Positions 8,688-17,023 are shown, numbered from the stretch's first letter. The stretch: 64,000 bases of DNA from Shewanella zhangzhouensis (GCF_019457615.1 NZ_CP080414.1:3359501-3423500), one strand, 5' to 3'. Numbers and translations are program-made. The notes: generated by a model not told the origin, from the letters alone.

Positions 8688-8831
8688 GGCGTCATCCTTA
8701 ACGTGAGTGGAGTTCCTGTCTTGCATCATAAACCTTGCACACCATATCTCAAGTTTGCAAATGAGACCTCGTGCACTTTTTTTATAAAAAGTTAAGGCGT
8801 ATCTTTATCAAAAAAACACCGGGGAATTTTT

Positions 8832-9176
8832 ATGTTAGCTAACCTGTTGAAACTGCTTTTTATCGCTGTTGGTGTTTACATCATCTACCGACTCATCTTT
8901 GGTGGTAAAAAAGGTCTGTCGCTGTTTGAAATGCATTTCAAGGAAGGCCGCATGACCAGCCACAAGGGAAAAATTCCGGAAAAATTTGAGCGCGAGTGCC
9001 GAAACCTGGCCAAGGCAGAAAAGCTCACCTGTACCATACGAGCCGAGCGCCTCGGCGATGTCCGTCTGCACATTTCGGCCAACGTGGCGGACAATCTGGC
9101 GCAGAGGCTGAGAAATCAATTCCCGTTCGAGCTGTATGATAAAAAGATGCAGGACAACAGCAAACAGACCGGCTGA
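8832..9176 (+). CDS. DUF3634-like membrane-anchored small protein
   Basis: A 114-residue protein with a single N-terminal transmembrane helix (LLKLLFIAVGVYIIYRLIF) and a soluble basic domain (~30-105). That domain contains EMHFKEGRMTSHKGKIPEKF, a Cys near residue 57, TCTIRAERLGDVRLHIS and NLAQRLRNQFPF. I recall this as a DUF3634 family member common in Shewanella and Vibrio; no function is known. The helix first and basic tail suggest an inner-membrane anchor with a cytoplasmic domain. It is monocistronic and ends at a clear terminator. Confidence 0.72.
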   Translation: MLANLLKLLFIAVGVYIIYRLIFGGKKGLSLFEMHFKEGRMTSHKGKIPEKFERECRNLAKAEKLTCTIRAERLGDVRLHISANVADNLAQRLRNQFPFELYDKKMQDNSKQTG

Positions 9177-9212
9177 TACCAGGGGCTGAAGCTATACTGC
9201 CGCAACAAAAAG

Positions 9213-9238
9213 GCGCCACCCCGGGTGGCGCTTTTTTA
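9213..9238 (+). terminator. Rho-independent terminator
   Basis: GCGCCACC - CCG - GGTGGCGC followed by TTTTTT, 36 bases after the DUF3634-like gene. Confidence 0.85.
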
Positions 9239-9240
9239 TT

Positions 9241-9562
9241 AGCTTTGACTCATCCAGCACGCATAAAAATCGCTGGTTGAAACAACCCGCCCCGTTCAGG
9301 CTTTCGCATCCATAGCAGAGCGAGATGTTATTGATTCCGTCCCACCAACAAGCAGCACGCATTTATCTCGCCGCGCCAAGATAGTGAGCCCTCTCTACCA
9401 GCTGAGTATTATTAAAATAAACTTAAAATTTATTTTCTTTATATTTCTTATAGATAGATTAAAAACCCAATTTAACTGTAATGCGAACTATTTTCATATG
9501 CATTACAAGTCACTAAAATACCCACCCGATCGGATATCAATCATTTCAAGATGGGAATTTAC
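9241..9562 (+). promoter_or_regulatory. AT-rich leader with a spaced inverted repeat
   Basis: This gene-free stretch of 320 bases turns very AT-rich from about 9410 to 9540. It carries TGTAATGC (9478-9485) and its complement GCATTACA (9500-9507) separated by 14 bases, 55-85 bases before the barrel gene at 9563. The arrangement could be an operator or a 5' leader stem for the four-gene flavin operon. No riboswitch class was recognised. Confidence 0.4.
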
Positions 9563-10459
9563 ATGAACAAGAAACGTCTGGGCCTGTGCGCTCTTGGCCT
9601 GTGTGCCGCGACTCTGAGCCAGCACAGCATTGCCGGTGAAGATCTCTTCGGTTACCTCAAAGGCGCCGAAGCTCTGCCTGAAGGTGCCTCTGAGCTATAC
9701 CAAAAAGTCACAGTACGTGACGGCAAGAGCGTGGGCTCGTATCAGGGTATCGACTTCGAGACCGAATACGAATACGGGGTTTCCAACAAGTTTTCTTCAT
9801 CGGTATCGGCCAAATTTATGTCGCTGGATACCGATGGCCTGTCAATTGATGGCTATCTGCCGGGTGCCAAGGATATAGGGTTCAAAGCCTCAGGCGTGGA
9901 ATTGGGGATGGCTTACATGTTCCTCAGCCCCGCCAAAGACGATTTGGGTCTGCAGGCCAGCCTGTCTTTAGACTACGACTGGATTGACAAGCACTCGGGC
10001 TACGACAAAGACACACTGTCGCTGGAGCTGGGCCTGCAAACACAAAAGTACTTTATGGAAGGTGAGCTGGTTTGGCTGGGTAACATGGGTGTGGAAACCA
10101 CCTACGCCGACCGCGCTCCCATCGATAATCTGCCGGAAGATTTTGACTGGCCAACCGATCCGGAAATGGAGATCGAGCTGAAATTCGGTACCGGCCTGAG
10201 CTATCGTTTCGCCCCCAACTGGTTTGTCAGCGCCGAAGTACTCTACGAAACCGAATTTGAAACCGAAGTAGGTCAGGAACGCTGGTCATGGTTCGCCGGT
10301 CCTTCACTGCATTACGGCAGCGCCAACTGGTGGGCAACACTGACCTGGCTGCCGCAGCTTGCCGGTGGTGGTGAACAGTTCGACGGCCAGGATACCGACC
10401 TGCATCTGATTGAAAAAACAGAGCAGGAATGGCGCTTTAAGATTGCCTACAACTTCTGA
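9563..10459 (+). CDS. Exported beta-barrel protein of unknown function (DUF6662-like)
   Basis: A 298-residue exported protein. The signal peptide (MNKKRLGLC..., cleavage near HSIA-GED) is followed by alternating amphipathic strands and a C-terminal WRFKIAYNF ending in Phe, as in outer-membrane barrels. GGGA lies 6 bases upstream of ATG 9563, so this start is preferred over the ATG at 9551. It opens an operon with an FMN-binding protein, ApbE and a membrane b-type protein, with an attenuator-like hairpin after it. A DUF6662-like assignment is from memory. It may be the outer-membrane part of the redox system or an independent cargo; transport is not demonstrated. Confidence 0.75.
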   Translation: MNKKRLGLCALGLCAATLSQHSIAGEDLFGYLKGAEALPEGASELYQKVTVRDGKSVGSYQGIDFETEYEYGVSNKFSSSVSAKFMSLDTDGLSIDGYLPGAKDIGFKASGVELGMAYMFLSPAKDDLGLQASLSLDYDWIDKHSGYDKDTLSLELGLQTQKYFMEGELVWLGNMGVETTYADRAPIDNLPEDFDWPTDPEMEIELKFGTGLSYRFAPNWFVSAEVLYETEFETEVGQERWSWFAGPSLHYGSANWWATLTWLPQLAGGGEQFDGQDTDLHLIEKTEQEWRFKIAYNF

Positions 10460-10468
10460 TTGCAGGAT

Positions 10469-10492
10469 GGGGCGTCCGTCGACGCCCCTTTT
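10469..10492 (+). terminator. Intra-operon attenuator-like hairpin
   Basis: GGGGCGTC - CGTC - GACGCCCC followed by only four T, in the 44-base gap between the barrel gene and the FMN-binding gene and just upstream of the latter's GGAG. The short T-run suggests partial termination, giving more barrel transcript than redox-gene transcript. Confidence 0.6.
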
Positions 10493-10503
10493 GGAGAATC
10501 ACA

Positions 10504-11055
10504 ATGTCTGACTCCCTGTTAAGCAACAGCCTCTGGTTTATCCCCATGGCTTTTGTGGCGGCACCTGCCGTGGCCGCCGATTACCTGAGCATCCCTCAGG
10601 CGCAGCAGTTACTGTTTCCCTCCGCGAGTAGCTTTATCGAGCGCCCTACCCTGTTTGACAGCGGTGCACGCAGCGCTATCAAATCCCATGCCGGCACCAG
10701 ACAACGTCAGGACCACCAGCCCATTTGGCGGGTAGAAAAAGACGGTCAGTTACAAGGCTGGTTTATGGTCGATGACGTTATAGGCAAGCACGAATACATT
10801 ACCTACGCCGCCGCCATCACCGCCGACGGCGAAGTCATGGGCATAGAAGTGCTGAGCTACCGCGAAACCCATGGCGCAGAAGTAAGAGACGAAAGCTGGC
10901 GCGCCAACTTCAAAGGCAAAAGCCTGAAAGACCCCTTCAAGCTCGATGAAGATGTGCCCAATATCAGCGGCGCTACCCTGAGTTGCCGTAATCTGCTTGA
11001 TGGTGTCAAAAGACTGCTGACCATCCACGAGCTTTTCCTGGCCCGCGAGTCCTGA
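10504..11055 (+). CDS. Exported FMN-binding domain protein (covalent flavin type)
   Basis: A 183-residue FMN_bind-domain protein related to RnfG/NqrC/NosR modules. Residues 1-25 are hydrophobic and end AVAA-DYL like a signal peptide, but the n-region MSDSLLSNS has no positive charge. The domain includes GWFMVDDVIGKHE, VLSYRETHGAEV and the flavinylation motif SGATLSCRN near residue 155, whose Thr is the residue ApbE modifies. GGAG lies 7 bases before the ATG and no longer frame is available. The stop codon abuts the apbE start, so the two are translationally coupled. It should be a one-electron flavin shuttle at the outer face of the inner membrane. Confidence 0.85.
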   Translation: MSDSLLSNSLWFIPMAFVAAPAVAADYLSIPQAQQLLFPSASSFIERPTLFDSGARSAIKSHAGTRQRQDHQPIWRVEKDGQLQGWFMVDDVIGKHEYITYAAAITADGEVMGIEVLSYRETHGAEVRDESWRANFKGKSLKDPFKLDEDVPNISGATLSCRNLLDGVKRLLTIHELFLARES

Positions 11056-11877
11056 GTGCTGCGCCGCGCCAAACCCATGCTGGGCACGCTGACGGACATC
11101 AGGGTCACTGACCCCGGCAATGCCGATGTAAAGGCGGCTATGACTGCCGCCTTTGGGCTGATGGGCGAGATAGACTCGAGTCTTTCGTTTCATCGGCCGA
11201 TGAGTGCACTTTCGGCCCTCAACGCCCGCCCGATGCAATGGACCGACATAGGCAGGCATGGCGCCAGGATACTCAGGCTCGCCAAAGCGCTGGGCAGGCA
11301 GAGCGATAACCGCTTCAATGTCACCCTGGGCGGCGCTCTGGTCATAGCCGGAGCACTGCCCCGTCATACCGGGGCCGATTTTTTACCCAGTGGCAGTTGG
11401 GATGATATAGAGATAAAAGGTACCCGGGCCAGGCTTAAACGGCCGGTGCTGCTTACCCTGGATGGCATTGCCAAGGGCTACGCGGTGGATATGGCAGTAA
11501 GCTGCCTTAAACGCTTTGGGGTACGCGCAGGCTCGGTCAATGCCGGGGGCGATCTTAAGGTATTCGGGGACCAGGCCATTAAGGTACAGCTGAGAAACAG
11601 CCAGGGCTTTACCGATACCCTGTGGCTTAAGAATGCTGCACTGGCAAGCTCAAGACTCGGCGGAGCCCCGGATGCGCGCTTCCCCTCGCTTATCATTTGC
11701 CAGGATGCGCACCCGGCTAATTCCCCGCAGACCGAGTCCCTGCTATCTGTTATCGCCCCTTTTGCCTGGCGCGCCGACGCGCTTACCAAGGTGCTGGCGT
11801 CTGCCACCCCGGATATAGTGACTCGCCTCGGCGGACATCTTCCGTCCCTTACCCCAAGCCCTGGCACCAAACTCTGA
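11056..11877 (+). CDS. apbE: ApbE-family FMN transferase lacking a signal peptide
   Basis: ApbE (Ftp) transfers FMN from FAD onto a Thr/Ser of target proteins, with Mg2+. The family motifs are present: PMLGTLTDIRV at residues 7-17, LDGIAKGYAVD and the GSVNAGGDLKVFG metal/FAD loop. The 273-residue protein begins right at the first motif; a TGA directly precedes the GTG start in the same frame, so no lipobox or signal peptide can be encoded. Most ApbE proteins are periplasmic lipoproteins, although cytoplasmic forms are known. This conflicts with the exported look of its presumed target. Confidence 0.88.
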   Translation: MLRRAKPMLGTLTDIRVTDPGNADVKAAMTAAFGLMGEIDSSLSFHRPMSALSALNARPMQWTDIGRHGARILRLAKALGRQSDNRFNVTLGGALVIAGALPRHTGADFLPSGSWDDIEIKGTRARLKRPVLLTLDGIAKGYAVDMAVSCLKRFGVRAGSVNAGGDLKVFGDQAIKVQLRNSQGFTDTLWLKNAALASSRLGGAPDARFPSLIICQDAHPANSPQTESLLSVIAPFAWRADALTKVLASATPDIVTRLGGHLPSLTPSPGTKL

Positions 11878-11889
11878 GACAAGAGACTG

Positions 11890-12402
11890 ATGAAACGTTT
11901 AAACGGATATCCTGACTGGTTTTTTTACCTGCTTATTCTGTCGATGACGCTTTGCGCCGCCACCGGGTTTGCCATGTATCCCTGGGTGCTGGAATTTAAA
12001 CTGGAATGGGAACTGCCCATGGCGCTCAATGGCCAATGGCGCTTGCCACTGGTGAGCTCACACGCACTCAGCGCGGCTGTGCTGCTGATGCTGCTCGGTG
12101 CGCTGTGGCAAGTGCATATGCGCGCTGGCTGGCGTAAGAAGGAAAACCATGTCAGTGGGCTCTTTATGGCACTTTCCATGATGCTGTTGATGCTGACAGG
12201 TGTTGGGCTTTATTACCTGAGCACAGAGTCGGCGCAGTTGGCAGCAAGCCTTGCCCACTCAGGACTGGGATTATCCCTGATGGGCGTATTCTGCTGGCAC
12301 TGGGTACGGGGCCACAGGGTAAGGAGACAAAAAATTAAACAGGCAGGCAGTAAGCGTACAGGCTCCCTTCAGGCGTTCAAGCAACCCTCTTTGGTTGAAT
12401 AG
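11890..12402 (+). CDS. Four-helix membrane protein, likely b-type haem (DUF4405-like)
   Basis: A 170-residue integral membrane protein with about four hydrophobic helices (LLILSMTLCAATGFAMY, AAVLLMLLGALWQ, LFMALSMMLLMLTGVGLYY, LGLSLMGVFCWHWV). Histidines sit in or at helices: SSHALSA, QVHMRAGW, LAHSGLG, CWHWVRGH, the pattern of a small di-haem cytochrome b. It follows apbE by 12 bases and closes the operon. The natural reading is that it passes quinol electrons to the FMN-binding protein. The C-terminal tail is basic. The haem assignment rests only on the placement of the His residues. Confidence 0.65.
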   Translation: MKRLNGYPDWFFYLLILSMTLCAATGFAMYPWVLEFKLEWELPMALNGQWRLPLVSSHALSAAVLLMLLGALWQVHMRAGWRKKENHVSGLFMALSMMLLMLTGVGLYYLSTESAQLAASLAHSGLGLSLMGVFCWHWVRGHRVRRQKIKQAGSKRTGSLQAFKQPSLVE

Positions 12403-12413
12403 AACTATCGGGG

Positions 12414-12587
12414 CTACTGGTTGAGCCTGCCATCGCGGCGGGCCTCATCGAGAATGCGCTCATTGTCCTTCACCATACCGTCCTGCTCGGGGAGCTGAGG
12501 TTGATTCACCTCTTTGGCAGGTTTGGACTCTACCCAGTGACCATTCTCGCAGCCTACCAGGCACAAGGCTGCCAATAACACCGCCAT
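12414..12587 (-). CDS. Tiny lipoprotein with an in-frame TGA just before its start
   Basis: A 57-residue frame starting MAVLLAALCLVGC (lipobox LVGC, Cys13), then a hydrophilic tail with PEQDGMVKDNERILDEARRDG. The only strong ribosome site, AAAGGAG, stands 5 bases before an earlier ATG at 12608. That start reads MIKPQY and then TGA at 12590-12588, directly followed by this ATG. With the TGA read through, the sequence would be a textbook lipoprotein signal carrying its Lys. Either the ribosome reinitiates at TGAATG, or the gene is broken by one nonsense change, or there is a sequence error. No family recognised. Confidence 0.55.
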   Translation of the reverse strand: MAVLLAALCLVGCENGHWVESKPAKEVNQPQLPEQDGMVKDNERILDEARRDGRLNQ

Positions 12588-12712
12588 TCAGTATTGAGGT
12601 TTTATCATACGCTCTCCTTTCACAGCCGCGTCGCTGCCCATTCAGTAACGTTATCTCATTAAGAAGCGATACTGGCACATCTGAGCCTGAATATTTAGCG
12701 CAGCCATACGCA

Positions 12713-13273
12713 TTACTGACAAAAGCGTCGTATCAGCACCACCAGCTCATCGATGCGCTGATTACTCAGTTGCCGATAATCGAAATAAGGACAGACGATA
12801 AGACGGCGATGACGGTCTATGGCAAATCGCTCGCTGAGCCACTCGAGTTGTAATCCACCATTTTCCCTGTCGCTGAAGGCAGTGCCGTAACCTTTCCCCA
12901 TGACCAGATACAGCGGACCGGGGCGAGCTTCAAGGGGTGATGAGAACAGCAGCGCCGTACCGCAGTCTGGTTGCAGCAGCATCGCATCCCGATACGCTTG
13001 CCAGCTGTTAAATTGGCTCACGGTCGCAACCGCTGGCAGTGCCTTTTTAATCAGCTCATCGGCGGCCATGGCCCACATTAACTTGGCATACACGTTAAAC
13101 ACCTTGCGCCAGCCATTGCCGCAGGCATCGCCTATGGCTTTGATTTCGCCGCTCACCAGCGTGCGGCAGCTGGCAAGCTCAGCCAGCCCCATAAAGGGTG
13201 GACGATTGGCGATACAGACACCCAATTGGTAGTGGTCATCACCCAGGCCCACGGGTGCGCTTGTGCTTGTCAT
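12713..13273 (-). CDS. Conserved-looking cytoplasmic protein of unknown function
   Basis: A 186-residue soluble protein with no signal peptide or membrane helix. Distinct segments are ANRPPFMGLAELASCRTL, AIGDACGNGWRKVFNVYAKLMW and a C-terminal RHRRLIVCPYFDYRQLSNQRIDELVVLIRRF. AGGGA lies 6 bases before the ATG. It is divergent from zapE. I do not recognise a characterised family with confidence (DUF6942 is my best memory). The pattern of Cys/Trp/Tyr motifs suggests a folded enzyme-like domain, but no catalytic motif is evident. Confidence 0.65.
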   Translation of the reverse strand: MTSTSAPVGLGDDHYQLGVCIANRPPFMGLAELASCRTLVSGEIKAIGDACGNGWRKVFNVYAKLMWAMAADELIKKALPAVATVSQFNSWQAYRDAMLLQPDCGTALLFSSPLEARPGPLYLVMGKGYGTAFSDRENGGLQLEWLSERFAIDRHRRLIVCPYFDYRQLSNQRIDELVVLIRRFCQ

Positions 13274-13417
13274 CTTGATTCCCTTATTCGATTTACCGGT
13301 TCAGACAGGCGAAATGGGCCACAGCATAGGTTATCCGCACCGGTACGCCAAGGACTGCGACAGGGCGGCAACCGGGCTGATATACTGCCACTCTTTGTGC
13401 CTCTCCGACCTAGCTGT

Positions 13418-14539
13418 ATGCCAGACACTCGCCAAATCCCTGATTTTTCATCGCCAAGTGAAGCTTACCACCGGCTGTGCCAAACATCCCGGCTGCACCA
13501 AGACCCGGCGCAGTTAACGGCTCTGGCAGCCTTGCAACTGAGATTCGAGTCACTTCAAGAGCAAGCTGGCATTAAAGGGCTTTACCTCTGGGGGGATGTG
13601 GGCCGGGGCAAGACCTTACTCATGGACCTCTTCCATGCTTCCCTCGGGGATATCCCCAACCTGCGGCTGCATTTCCATCACTTTATGGCCCGGATTCACC
13701 GGCAATTAAATCAACTCACCGGTATACGCGACCCACTGAGACATCTGGCGCGTCAGCTGGCAAAGGACTGCCGCGTTCTCTGTTTTGATGAGTTTTTTGT
13801 CTCGGACATAGGTGATGCCATTATTTTGGGGCGCTTGTGCGAGGCACTGTTTGATGAGGGCGTTATGCTGGTTGCCACCTCCAACACGCCAATCCACAGA
13901 CTGTACGAAAACGGCCTGCAGCGGGACAGGTTTCTGCCTGCCATCGCGCTCTTGCAGCAACAGCTGGAGTCCATTCACTTAAACGGCAGCGTGGATCATC
14001 GAATCAATGCAGAATCGGCAAACCCCGGGCTGCAGCGCTGGCTGTGTGGCGGCGAGGCTGATTTCGATGCACTCTTCGGCCCTGATGCATGCTGCAACGT
14101 TGAGATGCAGGTACTGGGGCGCCCTATTCATGCCAAACGCACGGCTTCGGGCATTGCCTGGTTCCGCTTTGAAGACTTGTGTGATGGTCCCCGCTCGCAG
14201 CTGGACTATATGGCGCTGGCAGAGCAGTTGGAGGTCTTGGTGCTCAGTGAGGTGCCAAGGCTCGGCGGCGAACCCCGGGGCTGGATCCGTGCCCGGGGGA
14301 CCGAAGATGGCGTTGAAGCGACAATTACCGGCGAGCGCATCTTAAGTTATGCCCCCCAGGATGATGCGGCGCGGCGCTTTATTGCCTTGGTGGATGAGTT
14401 TTACGATCAGGGCAAGCTGCTGTATTTACACACCCAGGTCCCCCTCGACGAGCTTTATTGTCAGGGGGCTCTGGGATTTGAATTTCGCCGCACCCAAAGC
14501 CGGCTTCAGCAGATGCTGCGGGCCGACTGGCAGGGCTAG
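13418..14539 (+). CDS. zapE: Cell division protein ZapE (AFG1-like ATPase)
   Basis: P-loop ATPase of the AFG1/ZapE family, 373 residues. Walker A is GDVGRGKT (near residue 60), Walker B is RVLCFDEFFVSDIGDA (near 125), and LVATSNTPIHRLYENGLQRDRFLPAI is the family's sensor region. ZapE associates with the Z-ring in late constriction and under oxygen limitation in E. coli. The ATG at 13418 is chosen because homologues start at about this point; the longer frame from 13226 runs through the promoter region. The stop overlaps the convergent amidohydrolase stop by 4 bases. Confidence 0.9.
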   Translation: MPDTRQIPDFSSPSEAYHRLCQTSRLHQDPAQLTALAALQLRFESLQEQAGIKGLYLWGDVGRGKTLLMDLFHASLGDIPNLRLHFHHFMARIHRQLNQLTGIRDPLRHLARQLAKDCRVLCFDEFFVSDIGDAIILGRLCEALFDEGVMLVATSNTPIHRLYENGLQRDRFLPAIALLQQQLESIHLNGSVDHRINAESANPGLQRWLCGGEADFDALFGPDACCNVEMQVLGRPIHAKRTASGIAWFRFEDLCDGPRSQLDYMALAEQLEVLVLSEVPRLGGEPRGWIRARGTEDGVEATITGERILSYAPQDDAARRFIALVDEFYDQGKLLYLHTQVPLDELYCQGALGFEFRRTQSRLQQMLRADWQG

Positions 14540-15984
14540 ATATCCTTGCGGCCGGTGTTGAGGATTTGCACCGCCGCAGCGGCATTGTCTTTCCAGCGCG
14601 TGAGCTGAGCTTCGTTGTGATATTCCCCACCCAGCACCAGGCTGTCGATTGCCAGTGTCGCGCTGATATCCGCCAGGGGGTTGGCCTTTAGCACCAACAA
14701 ATCCGCCCGCTTACCCTCGACGATACTGCCGTAGTCCTTATCCAGTCCCATAAATTTGGCCCCATCGAGGGTGGCAGCGCGCAAAATTCTCGCCGGGCTC
14801 AGTCCCACCTCTTGCCACAGCTGCAATTCAGTATGCAGCCCTTCGGCAGGATACACATAGGTATTGAGCGCCGCAGAGTCACTGCCCGCAAGCAACGTTA
14901 CCCCGGCGGCGTCCAGGTAACGCAGCTGAGTCGCCTCGGCCTCATAGCGCTGCTTGCGAGCGCGCCACTGCTCGGGCGTTTGCTCGCCCATGCGCTCGAT
15001 GCGCCAGCGGTATTTGTCGGTAAAGGCCGTAGTGAGATAACGCAGAAACGCATCCTGACTGTGATCCTGGGTGTCAAGATTCGCCAGCTGATAGCCACCA
15101 ATCAGGGTGGGCGTGACGGCCACGCCCTCGGCCGCCAGCATCTTATATCCCTCAGAGGCGACGTGCTGCTCGAATCCCTGCCGGTACCGGACGGCGGCAT
15201 CTTTGGCCGACAGGGTGCCGTCTCTCACGGCCGCCGCGATGGGGGCCTCGTCACTGTGCCCCAAACGCAGCACGTAGGAGGCATGTTCAATACTCGACAG
15301 CCCGGTGCGGGCGGCATCGGCCACACTCACGCCATAGGGAATGTGGCTGGATACCCGAAACCCACGGCTGTGAGCTTCGGCCACGGTTTTAAGATAGAGC
15401 GCCGGTGTCATGGTGTTTTCGGTTATCTTGATGAAATCCACCTTCATGGCGGTCAGCTTCTCCATGCCACGCCCCATGGCCGCCTCATCACCGACCTCCA
15501 TATCACCGCTCCACAGGGAGTCTATCCCCTCAAATTTTTGCCCTGCCGAAAAAATACGCGGACCAAGGCGCTCGCCATCAGCAATTTGCCGGCGCCATAC
15601 CATCACTTCCGGGGCAAGGTCGCTGGCGGCTTCCCGCACCGCCGTAATGCCATAGGCCAAATAAAGGGGGAGCAGCAGCGCGTTATCCTCCACCAGCTCA
15701 CGCCCCTCAAAGTGCACATGCATATCCCACAAGGATGGCAACAGATACTGACCGCCCAGGTCTTGCGTGCTGTCGGCCTGCAGTGGCTTATTCGCCGGCG
15801 CCACACGTACAATGCGGCCATCTCCAATCAGCAGCTGTTTCCCCTGCACCAGGCGGCCTTGCTCCACGTCCACCAGCTGGAAATTGGTCAGTTTAAGGCT
15901 TTGGGCATGGGCCGTGCCCCCCAATACCAGGCCGATACTGAGAGTCAGGCCAAGGGTGCGAACGAGTGGTTTGAGTCTGGACAT
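14536..15984 (-). CDS. Secreted amidohydrolase (imidazolonepropionase-like)
   Basis: A 482-residue metal-dependent hydrolase with a signal peptide (MSRLKPLVRTLGLTLSIG... TAHA-QSL). Amidohydrolase metal ligands are visible: HVHFE in WDMHVHFEGREL, HIPYG in FRVSSHIPYGVS, IEHASY and the distal Asp in LLAGSDSAALNTY. The C-terminal SIVEGKRADLLVLKANPLADI strand is the usual family ending. Such periplasmic enzymes include prolidase-like and organophosphate-type hydrolases; the substrate cannot be read from sequence. It is divergent from a LysR regulator 115 bases away, the likely local controller. Confidence 0.85.
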   Translation of the reverse strand: MSRLKPLVRTLGLTLSIGLVLGGTAHAQSLKLTNFQLVDVEQGRLVQGKQLLIGDGRIVRVAPANKPLQADSTQDLGGQYLLPSLWDMHVHFEGRELVEDNALLLPLYLAYGITAVREAASDLAPEVMVWRRQIADGERLGPRIFSAGQKFEGIDSLWSGDMEVGDEAAMGRGMEKLTAMKVDFIKITENTMTPALYLKTVAEAHSRGFRVSSHIPYGVSVADAARTGLSSIEHASYVLRLGHSDEAPIAAAVRDGTLSAKDAAVRYRQGFEQHVASEGYKMLAAEGVAVTPTLIGGYQLANLDTQDHSQDAFLRYLTTAFTDKYRWRIERMGEQTPEQWRARKQRYEAEATQLRYLDAAGVTLLAGSDSAALNTYVYPAEGLHTELQLWQEVGLSPARILRAATLDGAKFMGLDKDYGSIVEGKRADLLVLKANPLADISATLAIDSLVLGGEYHNEAQLTRWKDNAAAAVQILNTGRKDI

Positions 15985-16099
15985 TATCCGGGATCCTTTG
16001 AGGGTCTTGTTATTGTGCCCCGAGTCTAGGATGCGGCAATTTGATTTAAAAATTAAATAACGAAATAATCATCAGTGGATTTACCACTGGAACCTAACT

Positions 16100-17023
16100 A
16101 TGTCATCCCCATCGCTCGGCACCGAGCAGGTATTCCCCCAACAGGCCTTGCTGGATCCCGTGCTGCTGCGGGCCTTTGTGGCTGTGGCCGACAGCGGCAG
16201 CTTTACCCGCGCCGCAGCCGCTACCCATTTAACCCAATCCACCGTGAGCCAACAGGTAAAACGGCTTGAGCAGCAATTGGGCTGTGAGTTACTTAGCCGT
16301 AAGGGGCGCTACGCCATGCCCACCGTGGATGGCGAGCGGCTTTTGGGTTATGCCCGGCAAATATTGGCCCTGATGGCTGAGGCGGGCATGGCACCTGAGC
16401 AGCCGCCCTTGCTGCGCCTCGCCGTGGCAGAAGATTTTGCCGGAAACGCCCTGATGCCCATCCTGATGAAACTCAGGACACGCTATCCCAACGTAAAGCT
16501 TGAGGTGCAATCGGGCCTGAGTAAACCGCTGTATCAGGCATTTCAGGAAGGAATGGTGGAGCTGGCACTGATTAAACAGCGCCAGGGAGAGCACCCAGCC
16601 AAAGCCTGTTGGCCAGAGGCGCTGAGCTGGCTTGCCGCCGCAAACTGGCAGGCTGTGAAAGCGGGAGAGCCACTGCCCCTGGTTGCCTTTCCGGCGGGAG
16701 GCCTGTATCGCAACGAAATGGCCCAGCTGCTGGATGAAGCTGGCATTCCCTGGCGACTGGTATACAGCAGCAATTCCCTAGAAGGTGTACTTTGCGCCGT
16801 CGCCGCCGGGATGGGGGTCAGCCTGTTACCCAGCCGTTTTATCCGGGCCGGGGAACATAAAGAGATAGCATCGCTGCCCCGGGCAACCGCCATGGAGCTG
16901 GCGCTGCACCTTGCCGGCTCACCGGGGGCTGAACTGCAGTACCTGGCAGATGAAATCGGTGCTTATTGCGCCCGGCTCTCCACTGGCAGTTCATCACTGT
17001 TACCCCCCAGTACATCGGCGTAG
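16100..17023 (+). CDS. LysR-family transcriptional regulator
   Basis: A 307-residue LysR regulator. The N-terminal winged HTH (residues ~15-75) contains LLRAFVAVADSGSFTRAAAATHLTQSTVSQQVKRLEQQLG, split here only by reading, and a periplasmic-binding-like sensor domain follows. About 15 extra residues precede the HTH compared with typical LysR proteins. It faces away from the amidohydrolase gene, whose control is its most likely job. Its last 61 bases overlap the 3' end of glnE on the other strand. Confidence 0.88.
   Translation: MSSPSLGTEQVFPQQALLDPVLLRAFVAVADSGSFTRAAAATHLTQSTVSQQVKRLEQQLGCELLSRKGRYAMPTVDGERLLGYARQILALMAEAGMAPEQPPLLRLAVAEDFAGNALMPILMKLRTRYPNVKLEVQSGLSKPLYQAFQEGMVELALIKQRQGEHPAKACWPEALSWLAAANWQAVKAGEPLPLVAFPAGGLYRNEMAQLLDEAGIPWRLVYSSNSLEGVLCAVAAGMGVSLLPSRFIRAGEHKEIASLPRATAMELALHLAGSPGAELQYLADEIGAYCARLSTGSSSLLPPSTSA

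Noticed and set aside
12460..12678. 72-residue minus-strand open frame over the small lipoprotein
   Set aside because: It is a different frame of the lipoprotein region; the lipobox frame has a meaningful signal sequence and this one does not.
14812..16029. 405-residue plus-strand open frame opposite the amidohydrolase
   Set aside because: Antisense shadow of a gene with clear signal peptide and metal motifs; composition typical of a complement reading.
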